Below are positions 40,601-48,457 of a stretch of 64,000 nt of DNA, in pieces. The notes below the pieces were generated by a model, which was not told the origin of the DNA, ran no database searches, and saw only the letters and a list, made by a program, of their open reading frames with translations. The translations under genes were made by a program, and so were the position numbers. How positions within the stretch are numbered: position 1 is the stretch's first letter; every line of letters starts with the position of its first letter. This DNA is from Rhynchopus sp. YZ270_cl-10 (Eukaryota > Euglenozoa > Diplonemea > Diplonemida > Diplonemidae): assembly GCA_964035575.1 (NCBI GenBank), contig OZ037901.1, positions 310,001 to 374,000 on the forward strand, read 5' to 3'.

Positions 40601-42661
40601 GAGACACAGCTGACGGTGAAGGGCAGCAACATCGCCTTCGTAGCCTCCGCAGAGCTGACCCCGCTGCTCACAATGGTTGTGAGTGGGACTGCTGTGCTGG
40701 CAAACCCGTTCCTCAGCTCTTCCTTCACCCTGAGGGTCTCAGTTCAGGCGGGTGAGCTCGCAAAGAAGATTGCTGCCGCTGTGAACGACGGCCTGAGGAA
40801 GACAGCAGCAGCCATGCAGGCGGCCATTGGTGCAGTCGGCGACACAATGAAGAAGGCGTACACGGAGATCACAGAGCAATTCAACGGCGCGTTGAACGCC
40901 ATCAAGGATGAGGCAGGGAAGATTCTTTCGGGGGTTGAGGACTTCGCAAACGATGTGGAGTCAGCGTTGGGCAGCGTGCCCGGTCTGACGGACGCTTTCA
41001 AAATTGGAGAAGCAGTTGGCAAGGGTGACTGGAACGAGTTTGGGAAGCTCACACTTGATTCGCTTGGCTTGGGGAGCTCAAGCCACTCAATCGAGCCTAC
41101 CGGCAAAGATAACAAGTACGGCTGCAAGATGTTGCATCAGGTGTGGCGTGAGTGCCATGGTACGTGGATCTTTGAGTCGTGCTCTTCTAAGGTGAGTGCC
41201 GACTTCCCCGACTCTGGCTGCATGAAGGCTGTGGGCAAGGCAGCGAACGTTGTGAAGAAGGCTGCCGAAGCTGTGAAGGCAGCGAAGAAGGCGTCGACGG
41301 TGGCAGCCCAGGAGAACGCAGGCCTGCTGTCGACTCTGAAGGGCGCAACCATGCCCGAACCCTCGGTCGACCTACTCAACTACGAGGTCTCCCCTTCTGC
41401 CTCCATGCCCGTGAGCACGCCGGCACGGGTACAGTTCCATACTCTTGAACAGGGAGGCTTCTCTAAAGGCCAAACGGCTGTCACCCACAACGTCTGGGTC
41501 GACCTGAGTTCTGCCGCTGCGCTGCAGGCAAGCTTGGACAAAGCATCCGCAAACGTCGCCAGCGCATCTATGGGCACAGTGCTCAAGGGGCAGGGCAAGG
41601 TGGAAAGCTACCTCACAGACCAGGGTGCGAGTGGGCAGTACAAAGCGCCGATCCTTGGTGCTGCTGCGGGCTTCACTGCACACTGCACGACACTGGCTGC
41701 TAAGACGATGTCGCAGAAGCCGGTCACCACGTTCATTGACGCACGCTGCAGGGACGGCGCGCGTGTTGTGGCGTCAGACCTGTACGACACTGCGCCTTAC
41801 GTAAACGGCTGCGGTGCGTACAACCGTCAGGTCACGTGGATCGCGTACGACGCCGCCAAATGCAACGGACAGAGCGCCCCAGTGGTGCAGAAGATCCAAG
41901 TCACCCCCGGGACAGCACACTTCACAGACTTCCCTGCAGACGCAACAGTGAACTTCGGTGACGTCTACACACCTGCCATGACGGGCACCCCCCAGGGCTC
42001 GACTGAGTGTGGCGAGCACGTGACCGTCTCCTACACCGACCAGGACCCTATCCAGCACGACGGTGACGACCACTGGGTTGTGCAAAGAACGTGGACAGCA
42101 AAGCTGACTCTGACAGCACAGCAGTGTGCGAACACGCCTGTTGGGGAGACCAAGGTGCAGATGATCAAGTTGATGGGTGGCGGGCCGAGTGAGCTTGGCG
42201 CTGTGAAGTACTTTGGCGCGACGTCTGCTATGCCGTCTCTGCAGGACGGCGTGTCTCTGTTCAGGATGGGTCGTGTTGGTGGGGGCTACGTGGGCGCGTC
42301 CACTGTGAACGGGTCGGTCGCCTACACGACTGAGGCCGACGACCTGTCGCTGTGGTCTCTATGCAAGATGGCCGACTCTCTCTACACGATGCGGAATGTG
42401 AAGCTTGGTTGCCACCTTGGGCGGTCTGGCGCCAATGCCGTCTGCTCCACTGCGGTGACGACAGACACCCACGAGTGGAACTTCCAAGTGTCCCCACCGA
42501 AGACAATTGACAACGTTGTGAACATGAACTTCATGAGCATCACGTACCAGTCGCAATGCCTCACAGTGTCCACAACCCAGGGTCTCATGGGTGCCTGTAC
42601 TGACGATTCTGCAGACTTCTACATTGAGCCCGCAGGGGCTGCGTCCCAGAGGATGTGCTGA
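37649..42661 (+). CDS. Giant secreted protein of unknown function with HYR-like Ig modules
   Basis: This is an intronless frame of 1670 residues. Residues 1-18 form a signal peptide (MRHFALLLATLLCTVCAS), so the product should enter the secretory pathway. Residues about 120-240 are rich in Ser and Gly. Residues 240-1030 are beta-strand-like, with many alternating hydrophobic residues and scattered Cys pairs. Residues about 1033-1125 form an Ala-rich amphipathic helical stretch. Near residue 1424 the pattern FPADATVNFGD, then TGTPQGSTECG, then RTWTA matches the HYR/Ig-like repeats of large extracellular proteins, and the preceding 70 residues look like a second, weaker copy. The last 150 residues could be a beta-trefoil. 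There is no C-terminal membrane anchor. The start is the first ATG after a pyrimidine tract and CAG|AT at 37559-37561, giving an 87-nt leader. A surface, matrix or lorica component is plausible but unproven. Confidence 0.85.
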   Translation: MRHFALLLATLLCTVCASKPPPETTDQPFDSSAFTSSFTDVVDDFKARAVSAVTDEVSSYMDKIGVTAVVHEVIDSKLGQFLNKTALALDDMIDYFNEADIETRLEHVVEGVASKIGLSLGSLGGGDSGTSSSGAEPSSAGSRIGDVVLATVGLSVSPSLSMGSVKGESLSLSASAGFHFQAGVALSSPTDFVLALGGSASMGFAGTAAEGGGDGNTTSSSERFLREAATVLSSSGNGASSVWGKLDKILDATIAIDFAKTTDSISGFAYKVSVVLPSFKAIKELHVYLSHPNWGCLASNPASMMDPTVVGWGVTLYSGHPSGLVEGAKGLWGELKDSWEEMAALKGTWNAEWGSGRLMIGDGITVATTGPAPSFSQSACTSTTQRSATATSTSTDVSDAVSKLVDVIKLVSPMILEGKFVTSFCMGSCHDVPLNTLKTVSGTATLEITEDHDGADVALWVPGLTFGGIGYVVASGLPNSVASVFTKLLSPIAALGLGDTTATFTVTKTGLSVSVVGSPVFPETSTSGFQQVAEGLSEIVFGVTASMSYSGDVAFEVDVATPPSGLDKVFALTDVTEKMGFTLFTKVEVKPEPILDLGVELPVRLCVEKCSSSAPRYLYLAGSLSLKVSASAQLVDGQVKMDGWWTKVLEIPFANIGDVILGIGMDLKVELPTKLEVGGAICLGKSSDCLGHTGTRIEGRAYVGVSATEPDSNYFTAMINQITIAQIFALIEEFAPPLSRVQIPAKLGASGIYPFDKTAAATCEEQRRAAVQGGSTPQEVDMDCFAYASFNAGTEDKTLTFRSGNLVVPVGIAFAGRLNFFGWEIAVKVMVSETAFEIDAEMDKVDLRMGGQVIMQIGKYLTASHDDVVGGARFHVAATVDPATALVGIYGAFRIPVLRSYGELQVTLNADIFRFEGDMHLFDGALTAHALVQWNWDMSYFSAALSDMNFLYVVKMESVRFTFDPTKEYAEFSAKVSVLALVKAETQLTVKGSNIAFVASAELTPLLTMVVSGTAVLANPFLSSSFTLRVSVQAGELAKKIAAAVNDGLRKTAAAMQAAIGAVGDTMKKAYTEITEQFNGALNAIKDEAGKILSGVEDFANDVESALGSVPGLTDAFKIGEAVGKGDWNEFGKLTLDSLGLGSSSHSIEPTGKDNKYGCKMLHQVWRECHGTWIFESCSSKVSADFPDSGCMKAVGKAANVVKKAAEAVKAAKKASTVAAQENAGLLSTLKGATMPEPSVDLLNYEVSPSASMPVSTPARVQFHTLEQGGFSKGQTAVTHNVWVDLSSAAALQASLDKASANVASASMGTVLKGQGKVESYLTDQGASGQYKAPILGAAAGFTAHCTTLAAKTMSQKPVTTFIDARCRDGARVVASDLYDTAPYVNGCGAYNRQVTWIAYDAAKCNGQSAPVVQKIQVTPGTAHFTDFPADATVNFGDVYTPAMTGTPQGSTECGEHVTVSYTDQDPIQHDGDDHWVVQRTWTAKLTLTAQQCANTPVGETKVQMIKLMGGGPSELGAVKYFGATSAMPSLQDGVSLFRMGRVGGGYVGASTVNGSVAYTTEADDLSLWSLCKMADSLYTMRNVKLGCHLGRSGANAVCSTAVTTDTHEWNFQVSPPKTIDNVVNMNFMSITYQSQCLTVSTTQGLMGACTDDSADFYIEPAGAASQRMC

Positions 42662-42798
42662 TGCCGTTATCCGTGGAGCTTTCGAAAAAACCAAAAGAAC
42701 CAAGAAACCAAAAAGAAAAAATAAAAAGAAGAAAAAAAAAGAAGATAAAAAAAAAAAAATGCTATTCCCCCCCCTCGTAAATGCTACTAACAACCATT

Positions 42799-43007
42799 TT
42801 TTTTTGATAAAACAACTTGTTGTCAATTCTAAAAAGATTGGAGGCAGCGCTGCAGGGCAAACAAAACGGATTGAAAAAAACAGAAGCTTGCTTGTTTTCT
42901 TTGAGTACTCAATTAACCACAACAACCGTACTTCAGTTTAACACATTTTTTCACCTTTTTGTTTTCCCGGCTTTGAGCGCACAAACAAAAGACCCGATCT
43001 TTTTTTT
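42799..43007 (+). repeat. 209-bp direct repeat, copy 1
   Basis: This segment, from the T-run before GATAAAACAACTTGTTG to the GACCCGATCTTTT end, recurs at 43385-43593 with a constant offset of 586 bp and no visible indel. The 377 bp between the copies holds the polypyrimidine microsatellite and a hairpin and has no open frame of note. A recent local duplication is the simplest reading. Confidence 0.9.
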
Positions 43008-43018
43008 GTTTGAATTCC

Positions 43019-43190
43019 CATCCCCCCTCTTCCCCTCTTCCCCTCTTCCCCTCTTCCCCTCTTCCCCTCTTCCCCTCTTCCCCTCTTCCCCTCTTCCCCT
43101 CTTCCCCTCTTCCCCTCTTCCCCTCTTCCCCTCTTCCCCTCTTCCCCTCTTCCCCTCTTCCCCTCTTCCCCTCTTCCCCTCTCTCCCCTT
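43019..43190. repeat. Polypyrimidine octamer microsatellite (CCCCTCTT)n
   Basis: About 21 head-to-tail copies of an 8-bp unit make a pure C/T strand. The complementary strand has regularly spaced GGGG runs (AAGAGGGG), so both triplex and G-quadruplex formation are possible. It lies between the two 209-bp direct repeats and is translated in no credible gene. Confidence 0.95.
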
Positions 43191-43246
43191 ACCCCTTTTT
43201 TTGGCGTACCTCCTTTTCACTGTGCTTCTCACTTCATTTATGTGTT

Positions 43247-43275
43247 GATGAATGTGCCTGAGATGCACATTCATC
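43247..43275. other. Perfect 11-bp hairpin
   Basis: GATGAATGTGC and GCACATTCATC pair around a 7-nt loop (CTGAGAT). It sits alone between the microsatellite and the second direct repeat. No function can be assigned. Confidence 0.5.
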
Positions 43276-43384
43276 TTTCAAATTTCTATGTTCCCCGACG
43301 AATAACTCTTTGGTGCCTCTTTTTTTTGTGTACCAAGTAGTCACACATTGTATAACTTTAGGAAAAAAAAGAAGCAACTTTTTT

Positions 43385-43593
43385 TTTTTTTGATAAAACA
43401 ACTTGTTGTCAATTCTAAAAAGATTGGAGGCAGCGCTGCAGGGCAAACAAAACGGATTGAAAAAAACAGAAGCTTGCTTGTTTTCTTTGAGTACTCAATT
43501 AACCACAACAACCGTACTTCAGTTTAACACATTTTTTCACCTTTTTGTTTTCCCGGCTTTGAGCGCACAAACAAAAGACCCGATCTTTTTTTT
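43385..43593 (+). repeat. 209-bp direct repeat, copy 2
   Basis: This is the near-identical partner of 42799-43007. It is followed by a longer T-run and then unrelated sequence. Confidence 0.9.
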
Positions 43594-44741
43594 TTTTTTT
43601 TGCTCATTTCCGCTTTTTTTGCGGTTCTGGAAGTTCGGAAGAGTTCCGGGACACAACGCGAAACTGCTGAGATATTGCAGGAGGTTGCTCCATCCACACC
43701 CTCAACCTAGTCTTTACCTAAAGTAGTAGTTGGTCAAACCGTCCTCCCCCTCATGGGATGATTATTTGTTCAACCACGAAAGTCAAGCAGAACAACATAC
43801 GCCTCGTTAGTTTAATAAAAAACACGACGAGAGTGAAGATCAAAGTAAATATTTTGAGAGTGTCCTGGGACAGTGAAGACTGTCTGAATGGCTGCTCAAA
43901 AGAAACATTGACCAAAGGGTTCCTCATAGTTTGGAGGATTTAATTGAGGGTTGGGGGTTTAAGGAATGGAGAGCAAAAGACAAAAAAACAACAAAACAAA
44001 ACAAAACAATCATGCGCTTATTTTTTTTGAATCTAAAACTATACACTGTATTCTTGCGACATATTTCATTTCTTCTTGATTTCCTTTGGTTCCTAACTGC
44101 CATCATATTGTGCGATTTTTGAATAGGTTATCTGTCTTCTGAACAGAAACCTTCCCTTACATTTTTCTTGATTTTTCTATTACATTTATATTTTAGTATT
44201 CATCGTACTTGGAATGCTCCAGAATTTTTCCGGGGCGTTCCGGGCGTTCCAAATATGATACATTAAACCAAAAAAAGAAAGGACACAAACTAGCGCGACC
44301 TTGTGTCAGCTGTAATGTCTTTTTTTTTTTTTTTTTTTTAATTTAAATTTTGGTTTTCTTTTACATTTGTGTTCACAATACTTCATTTTTTTATTCTTTT
44401 ATTATCTTACAGTTAGTATATGAAACAATCTTACAGTTCTGACACATGGCGTACAAAAGCGTACAACCTTTTGTCCCACCTTATTTATATTGAAGACCCC
44501 CACTTCCCCCCCCAAGCAATTTGAGCTCTCCCCCCTCCCCTTTGCCCCTCCACCCCCTTGCGTTCTGAAGAGCATTCAAGGGGGTTGACGGTGCGTCACT
44601 TCCCATTTTTTGTCATTCTATCCTTTTTAGCATTCGATTTTGTTTTTTTTTTTTTATAGGTCTCGCCAGCCCCCTTTGCCTTTTTTATTGATTGTTGTTT
44701 TTTTTTTTTTCTCCCCTCCAGCGGTGAAAATCTTGGGCAGT

Positions 44742-45590
44742 AAGCCCGGGAAAACCCGGGCTTAATTAATTTTGCGCAGAGCAAGCCCGGGTTCGAAGGC
44801 CGGGTTTACCCGGGCTTAAGCCTGGGTTTTCCCCGGGTTTTAAGTTTTCTGGGGTGGGCTGCCCCACCCCACTCCGGGGGTGTAGCCTCAGGGTGCAGCC
44901 TGGGGTAGTCAGTCGCCGAAACGAAGCTCTGTTGACAGAAAACAACAAAGTCAGTAAAGAAAACACACACGTCTACACTCAAGGGTTACCCACACCCAGA
45001 GCGCGACTTAATTGGTCAAACGCCGAAGGAAAAGAAAGCATGCATCATGGCGAAATAATAAAAGTAGCGTACCGTGCGCCTGCGGCGCAAGATTGCAACC
45101 CACCCTTCCCATCACATAATTTGGCTGTAAAAATGTGCAATTTTAAGCTCAATTTTCTGAAATGGTGCGTACCGTGGCTTCGCTTTGGGTGCCATGACCG
45201 CCCTTTCTTTGTTATAAATGTACTGTGGCTACTGACAATTCGCGCCTGGTGCACGAATTGCTATCAATGAAGTGCTGAATTAGATAACCGAGGAATTTTC
45301 ATATTCCGCCGGAGGCAACTTGAGCTGGGTTGGGGACCCGGCTCGACCGAGTTTCAGCGAAAACCCCCAAAACCTATAATATCCCCTGCGGAGGGGGAAA
45401 TTATTTTTTTGGGCTGACCGAGCCAGCCCCTCGTGGGCGGAATTCTCTTTTGAACCCTGGGTTTGCAGAAAATTTTTTTACACCAGTATTTTAATTATTT
45501 TCACAAAAAAACCAAGCCCGGGTACAAACCCGGGCTTCGAATTAATTTTGCTAGCTGGGGAAGCCCGGGATTTTCAACCCTGGGAGACTC
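44742..45590. repeat. Pair of CCCGGG palindromic modules bounding about 850 bp
   Basis: Two similar modules occur in the same orientation at 44742-44791 and 45514-45569. Each has AAGCCCGGG, a 4-6 nt loop, CCCGGGCTT, then AATTAATTTTGC and a further AAGCCCGGG. More CCGGG and CCCCGGG blocks follow the first module, and CCGGCTCGACCGAG / CTGACCGAGCCAGCC blocks precede the second. The interior has no supported gene. The arrangement suggests a fold-back element or two insertions of one palindromic repeat. Confidence 0.55.
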
Positions 45591-45861
45591 CCCTCCCCCT
45601 TTTTTTTTCCAATGAAACCATGGTATCATCAACATCATCTTTGTGTTTGAATTTGAGGAGTTATACTATTTCTTGAGGGTTGGGAGGGGAAAAAAAGAGG
45701 AGGAAAAAAAAAAACCTATCATATTATGGCACACCAAACCACATTCCCCCCTTCTCTCTAATCAATAAGAAGAAAAGAAAGACTTACCCCAGCCCTCTCA
45801 CCCAACCTCACTCCCCCAACAGAAGCATTTTTCTTATTTCCTTCCTCCCTACTAATACACA

Positions 45862-46563
45862 ATGTCGAGATGTCTGATGCTCCTTGCTGTGTGTTGTACA
45901 GTTTTTGGTGAGGAATTTGGTTCGATAGGCGAGTTTATTGCAAAGTATGGTTCAGATGGAAAGACTGTTTTCTCTTTGGAGGTGACCGGCGGACGGCTTG
46001 CAGCACAGCCTGGGGTGGGGGTTTTTACGAAGGTGATTCTTGCTGGTGATGGATCCGCGGTGAGTGGTATTCAATGGCGTTTGTGTGGGAAATCCTTTAA
46101 GAATGTACAGGAAAACTGTCTGATGACGAATGGAGACGAAATTGTGCAGGGACCCCCGATCATTCAGACTATCTACCCAAAGCCGGATGTCTTTTTTCCG
46201 TCTGGTGGTGATTTGGGTGGTTTTGGGGGTTTTGGAGGCTCTTCTGGAGGTTGGGGTGGTGGCTGGGGAGGCGGCTTTGGGGGCAGTACTCCACAGTACT
46301 CCATGACCACGACGCACAATGTCCTTACCTGCATGCCCTCCACCTTCTCTGTCGGAAGCAGCCAATGGGATATGACCCTCAAAAAGCTCAAATCTGACAC
46401 CTCTGCAGCCTCCGCACACTCAGTGATGGTGCCCGTCAACGTGCAGGCTGGAAAGTGCATTTCCGACCTAAACGCGGCAGGAGCTAGAGTCCTCGGTACC
46501 CCCCCTTACGACTGCACCTCCATCGTGATCAAAGTGATTGCGAATGATGGAGGTCACTGTTAA
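45862..46563 (+). CDS. Small secreted protein with a Gly/Phe/Trp-rich linker
   Basis: The frame encodes 233 residues. The first 16-17 (MSRCLMLLAVCCTVFG) look like a signal peptide. An N-terminal region of about 95 residues with two cysteines is joined by a Gly-rich segment at residues 114-142 (GGFGGFGGSSGGWGGG type) to a Cys-containing C-terminal region (Cys near residues 155, 197 and 217, and at the very end). The cysteines suggest disulfide bonds in the secretory route. The start is the first ATG after a C/T-rich tract ending CAG at 45820-45822, leaving a 39-nt leader. I do not recognise the family. The downstream 660 bp to the first histone gene is AT- and pyrimidine-rich and holds nothing else that I can support. 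Confidence 0.75.
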   Translation: MSRCLMLLAVCCTVFGEEFGSIGEFIAKYGSDGKTVFSLEVTGGRLAAQPGVGVFTKVILAGDGSAVSGIQWRLCGKSFKNVQENCLMTNGDEIVQGPPIIQTIYPKPDVFFPSGGDLGGFGGFGGSSGGWGGGWGGGFGGSTPQYSMTTTHNVLTCMPSTFSVGSSQWDMTLKKLKSDTSAASAHSVMVPVNVQAGKCISDLNAAGARVLGTPPYDCTSIVIKVIANDGGHC

Positions 46564-47223
46564 TTTTGTTGTTGTTATTTTAGGGGTTTTATTATAAATG
46601 GGGAAAAATTAGGTATTATAAAATTGCCTGTCTCCGTTTAGTTTATTATCTTCTCATTGTCTCAGTTTCTCCTTTCTCCCCCCCTTTTTCTGGGAATTCT
46701 CAAATAATTAAAAAAAAAAAAAAAAACGTTTTGGTTGTTAGTAGCATTTACACCCCCTCCCGTCTACCTTTCCCTCCCTCATTTGTTTTTTGTTTGTTGT
46801 TATTTATTTTCTCTTCACACAGCTGTCCTCGTTCTCCCTCGTTTGGTTGCTGCTTTTTCTAAGAATTTTTTTTTCTCCCTGCATGGAAGTGTAGGAAGGA
46901 GAAAGGGAAAGCTAACAAAAAAAAAATGTCTTATTTTTCTCTGATTTGCTTTCAGAAGATGTGTTGTGCGTGTTCATCTTCAAGCGTTCTTTCATACAAG
47001 CAGTTGCTTTTTATATGTTTCAAAAAATGGTCTGTCAATTGACACAAACAAACCTTGATCAGTCAATCAGACCAAAATGTAAAAAAAAAAAAGACATTAC
47101 GATGGGCGTATGATACGAACACCGATTGGCTGCATTTGTTTGCTTCCTTACTCCTCCCCTCCCGTATGTGTTGTATTTCTACATCCAGATATATTTTACA
47201 CCAACACACCCTCAAGACAAACA

Positions 47224-47712
47224 ATGGTCGGCGCAAAGAAGGGAGTGAAGAGGGGACCGTCTGTGTCTCTGTCTGAGATGTCTGGTCTGACCTTCCCTGT
47301 GGGACGTGTGGGCAGTGCGCTGAAGAAGGGGAGGTACGCAAAGCGTGTGAGCCCCACTGCGGCAGTGTTCCTGACGTCTGTGCTGCAGTACTGCACAGGC
47401 GAGCTTCTGAACGTGTCTGCGAAGGCAGCGACATCGGGGAAGAAGGCGAAGAACAAGAAGCAACACCAGATCAAGCCCCGCCACATCTGCGTTGCCGTGC
47501 GTGAGGACAAGGACCTTGGCGACCTTCTGTCGAACGTGACGATTGCGGGTGGAGGTGTGGGTGGAGGAGTGCACGATGCGCTCAAGGCAACTGACAAGAA
47601 GTACAGGAAGAAGTCCTCTGGCAGCGTGACGAAGAAGTCAAAGGGGAAGAAGGGTGGAAAGAAGGGCAAGAAATCCAAGGGCTCCCCCAAGAAGTCCTCC
47701 CCGAAGAAGTAA
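47224..47712 (+). CDS. H2A: Histone H2A, copy 1
   Basis: This is a divergent core histone of 162 residues (canonical about 130), packaging DNA as the H2A-H2B dimer. The histone fold is clear: GLTFPVGRVGSALKKG at 21-36, then SVLQYCTGELLN, then KPRHICVAVREDKDLGDLL and NVTIAGGGV. Against canonical H2A, acidic-patch positions E56, E64 and E91 appear as Q55, N63 and K96, while E61, D90 and E92 are kept as E60, D95 and D97. The second loop has a Lys-rich insertion of about six residues (around 75-82). The tail is Lys-rich and ends in two SPKK motifs (154-157, 159-162), a minor-groove-binding and kinase-target type. A trans-splice acceptor is likely at CAG 47186-47188 (35-nt leader). The double hairpin at 47774-47815 follows. 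The protein is identical to copy 2. Confidence 0.96.
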   Translation: MVGAKKGVKRGPSVSLSEMSGLTFPVGRVGSALKKGRYAKRVSPTAAVFLTSVLQYCTGELLNVSAKAATSGKKAKNKKQHQIKPRHICVAVREDKDLGDLLSNVTIAGGGVGGGVHDALKATDKKYRKKSSGSVTKKSKGKKGGKKGKKSKGSPKKSSPKK

Positions 47713-47773
47713 GCGAGCACGCTCTCGACATCCGTCTGCTGAGTTTACCTCCAACTATTTTTGTATTTTGAAC

Positions 47774-47815
47774 CCTTACACCCGAAGAGGGTGTGAGGTG
47801 GTGTGACTGCGCACC
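47774..47815 (+). promoter_or_regulatory. Histone 3' double stem-loop, H2A copy 1
   Basis: H-I pairs CCTTACACCC with GGGTGTGAGG around GAAGA (one G-U pair). One base later H-II is GGTGTG-ACTG-CGCACC, a 6-bp stem with one G-U and a 4-nt loop. H-II starts 88 nt after the stop codon. A purine-rich ACAAAAAAGAGCAG follows 9 nt downstream, recalling the downstream element of animal histone genes. Role inferred: mRNA 3' end formation or stability. Confidence 0.75.
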
Positions 47816-47947
47816 GCATATGTGACAAAAAAGAGCAGCGGAATCCTATTTTTCCCTTCTCGCCCCTTCACCACACCCACCACGCCTAAACACAAGCACA
47901 AACCACTCCTACAGATTACCAAGACAACAGCCACACAACACAACAAG

Positions 47948-48388
47948 ATGCCACGCACACCTGCCAAGTCTGTGAAGAAGTCGCAGTCGTCGACTGGAAA
48001 GGACGGTGAGCAGAAGAAGAGGAAGCCGATGACGAAGCTGAACTACAAGCCCGCTGAGAAGAAGGACAAGAAGGGGAAGGTGGTGAAGAAGTCTGGCCGC
48101 TGGTTGCCCGGAACTGTTGCGATGCGTGAGATCAAGGCACTGCAGAAGGGGACGCAGCTGCTGATCCAGAAGGCACCCTTCCAGCGCCTTGTGCGTGACG
48201 TGATGGACAAGCACAAGCAGGACATGCGTTTCCGCGCGTCTGCACTCGAGGCGATGCAGGAGGCAAGCGAGCAGTACCTGATCAGCGTGTTCGAGGGTGC
48301 CGTGATCCTGCAGCTCCACAGGAAGAAGAAGACCCTCATCCAGAAGGACCTCAGCTACACCATCCGCATCCGTGGGGACAACCTCTGA
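47948..48388 (+). CDS. H3: Histone H3 (only copy in the window)
   Basis: The gene encodes 146 residues (canonical 135). The fold begins RWLPGTVAMREI at 51-62, equivalent to RYRPGTVALREI. It continues with LLIQKAPFQRLVRDV (71-85), where KAPFQRLVR rather than KLPFQRLVR is shared with trypanosomatid H3, then DMRFRASALEAMQEASEQYL, and ends RIRGDNL in place of RIRGERA. The Lys corresponding to H3 K79 is kept (K90). The N-tail is about 50 residues and begins MPRTPAKSVKKS. It lacks ARTKQTAR and both ARKS contexts, so classical K4, K9 and K27 sites are not present as such. The FEDTNLCAIH segment is FEGAVILQLH, without the conserved Cys. The acceptor is probably CAG 47912-47914 (33-nt leader). The 3' region is interrupted by an inverted-repeat element (48458-49296). 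Confidence 0.95.
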   Translation: MPRTPAKSVKKSQSSTGKDGEQKKRKPMTKLNYKPAEKKDKKGKVVKKSGRWLPGTVAMREIKALQKGTQLLIQKAPFQRLVRDVMDKHKQDMRFRASALEAMQEASEQYLISVFEGAVILQLHRKKKTLIQKDLSYTIRIRGDNL

Positions 48389-48457
48389 AAGTGAGCTGGC
48401 ATGAGCACGTGCTGTTTCACTTGCGTTGAGTTTTATTTTTATTTTTTGAAAATATAT

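Larger units (their letters stand above)
42662..45861. other. Long intergenic region rich in repeats, no supported gene
   Basis: These 3.2 kb contain a 209-bp direct repeat, a polypyrimidine microsatellite, a small hairpin, A/T homopolymers, a GGAACG-type inverted repeat near 44211-44257 and CCCGGG palindromic modules (listed separately where clear). Open frames here are short, need non-ATG starts or consist of low-complexity sequence. I see no convincing tRNA, rRNA or spliced-leader RNA gene. Confidence 0.6.

Noticed and set aside
42799-43593. The 209-bp direct repeats as ends of a retroelement
   Set aside because: The interior is only 377 bp of microsatellite and unique sequence with no coding or priming features; a local duplication is simpler.
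44854-45270. 138-codon frame near the CCCGGG modules
   Set aside because: It needs a GTG start, has low-complexity composition and overlaps palindromic repeats; no family resemblance.
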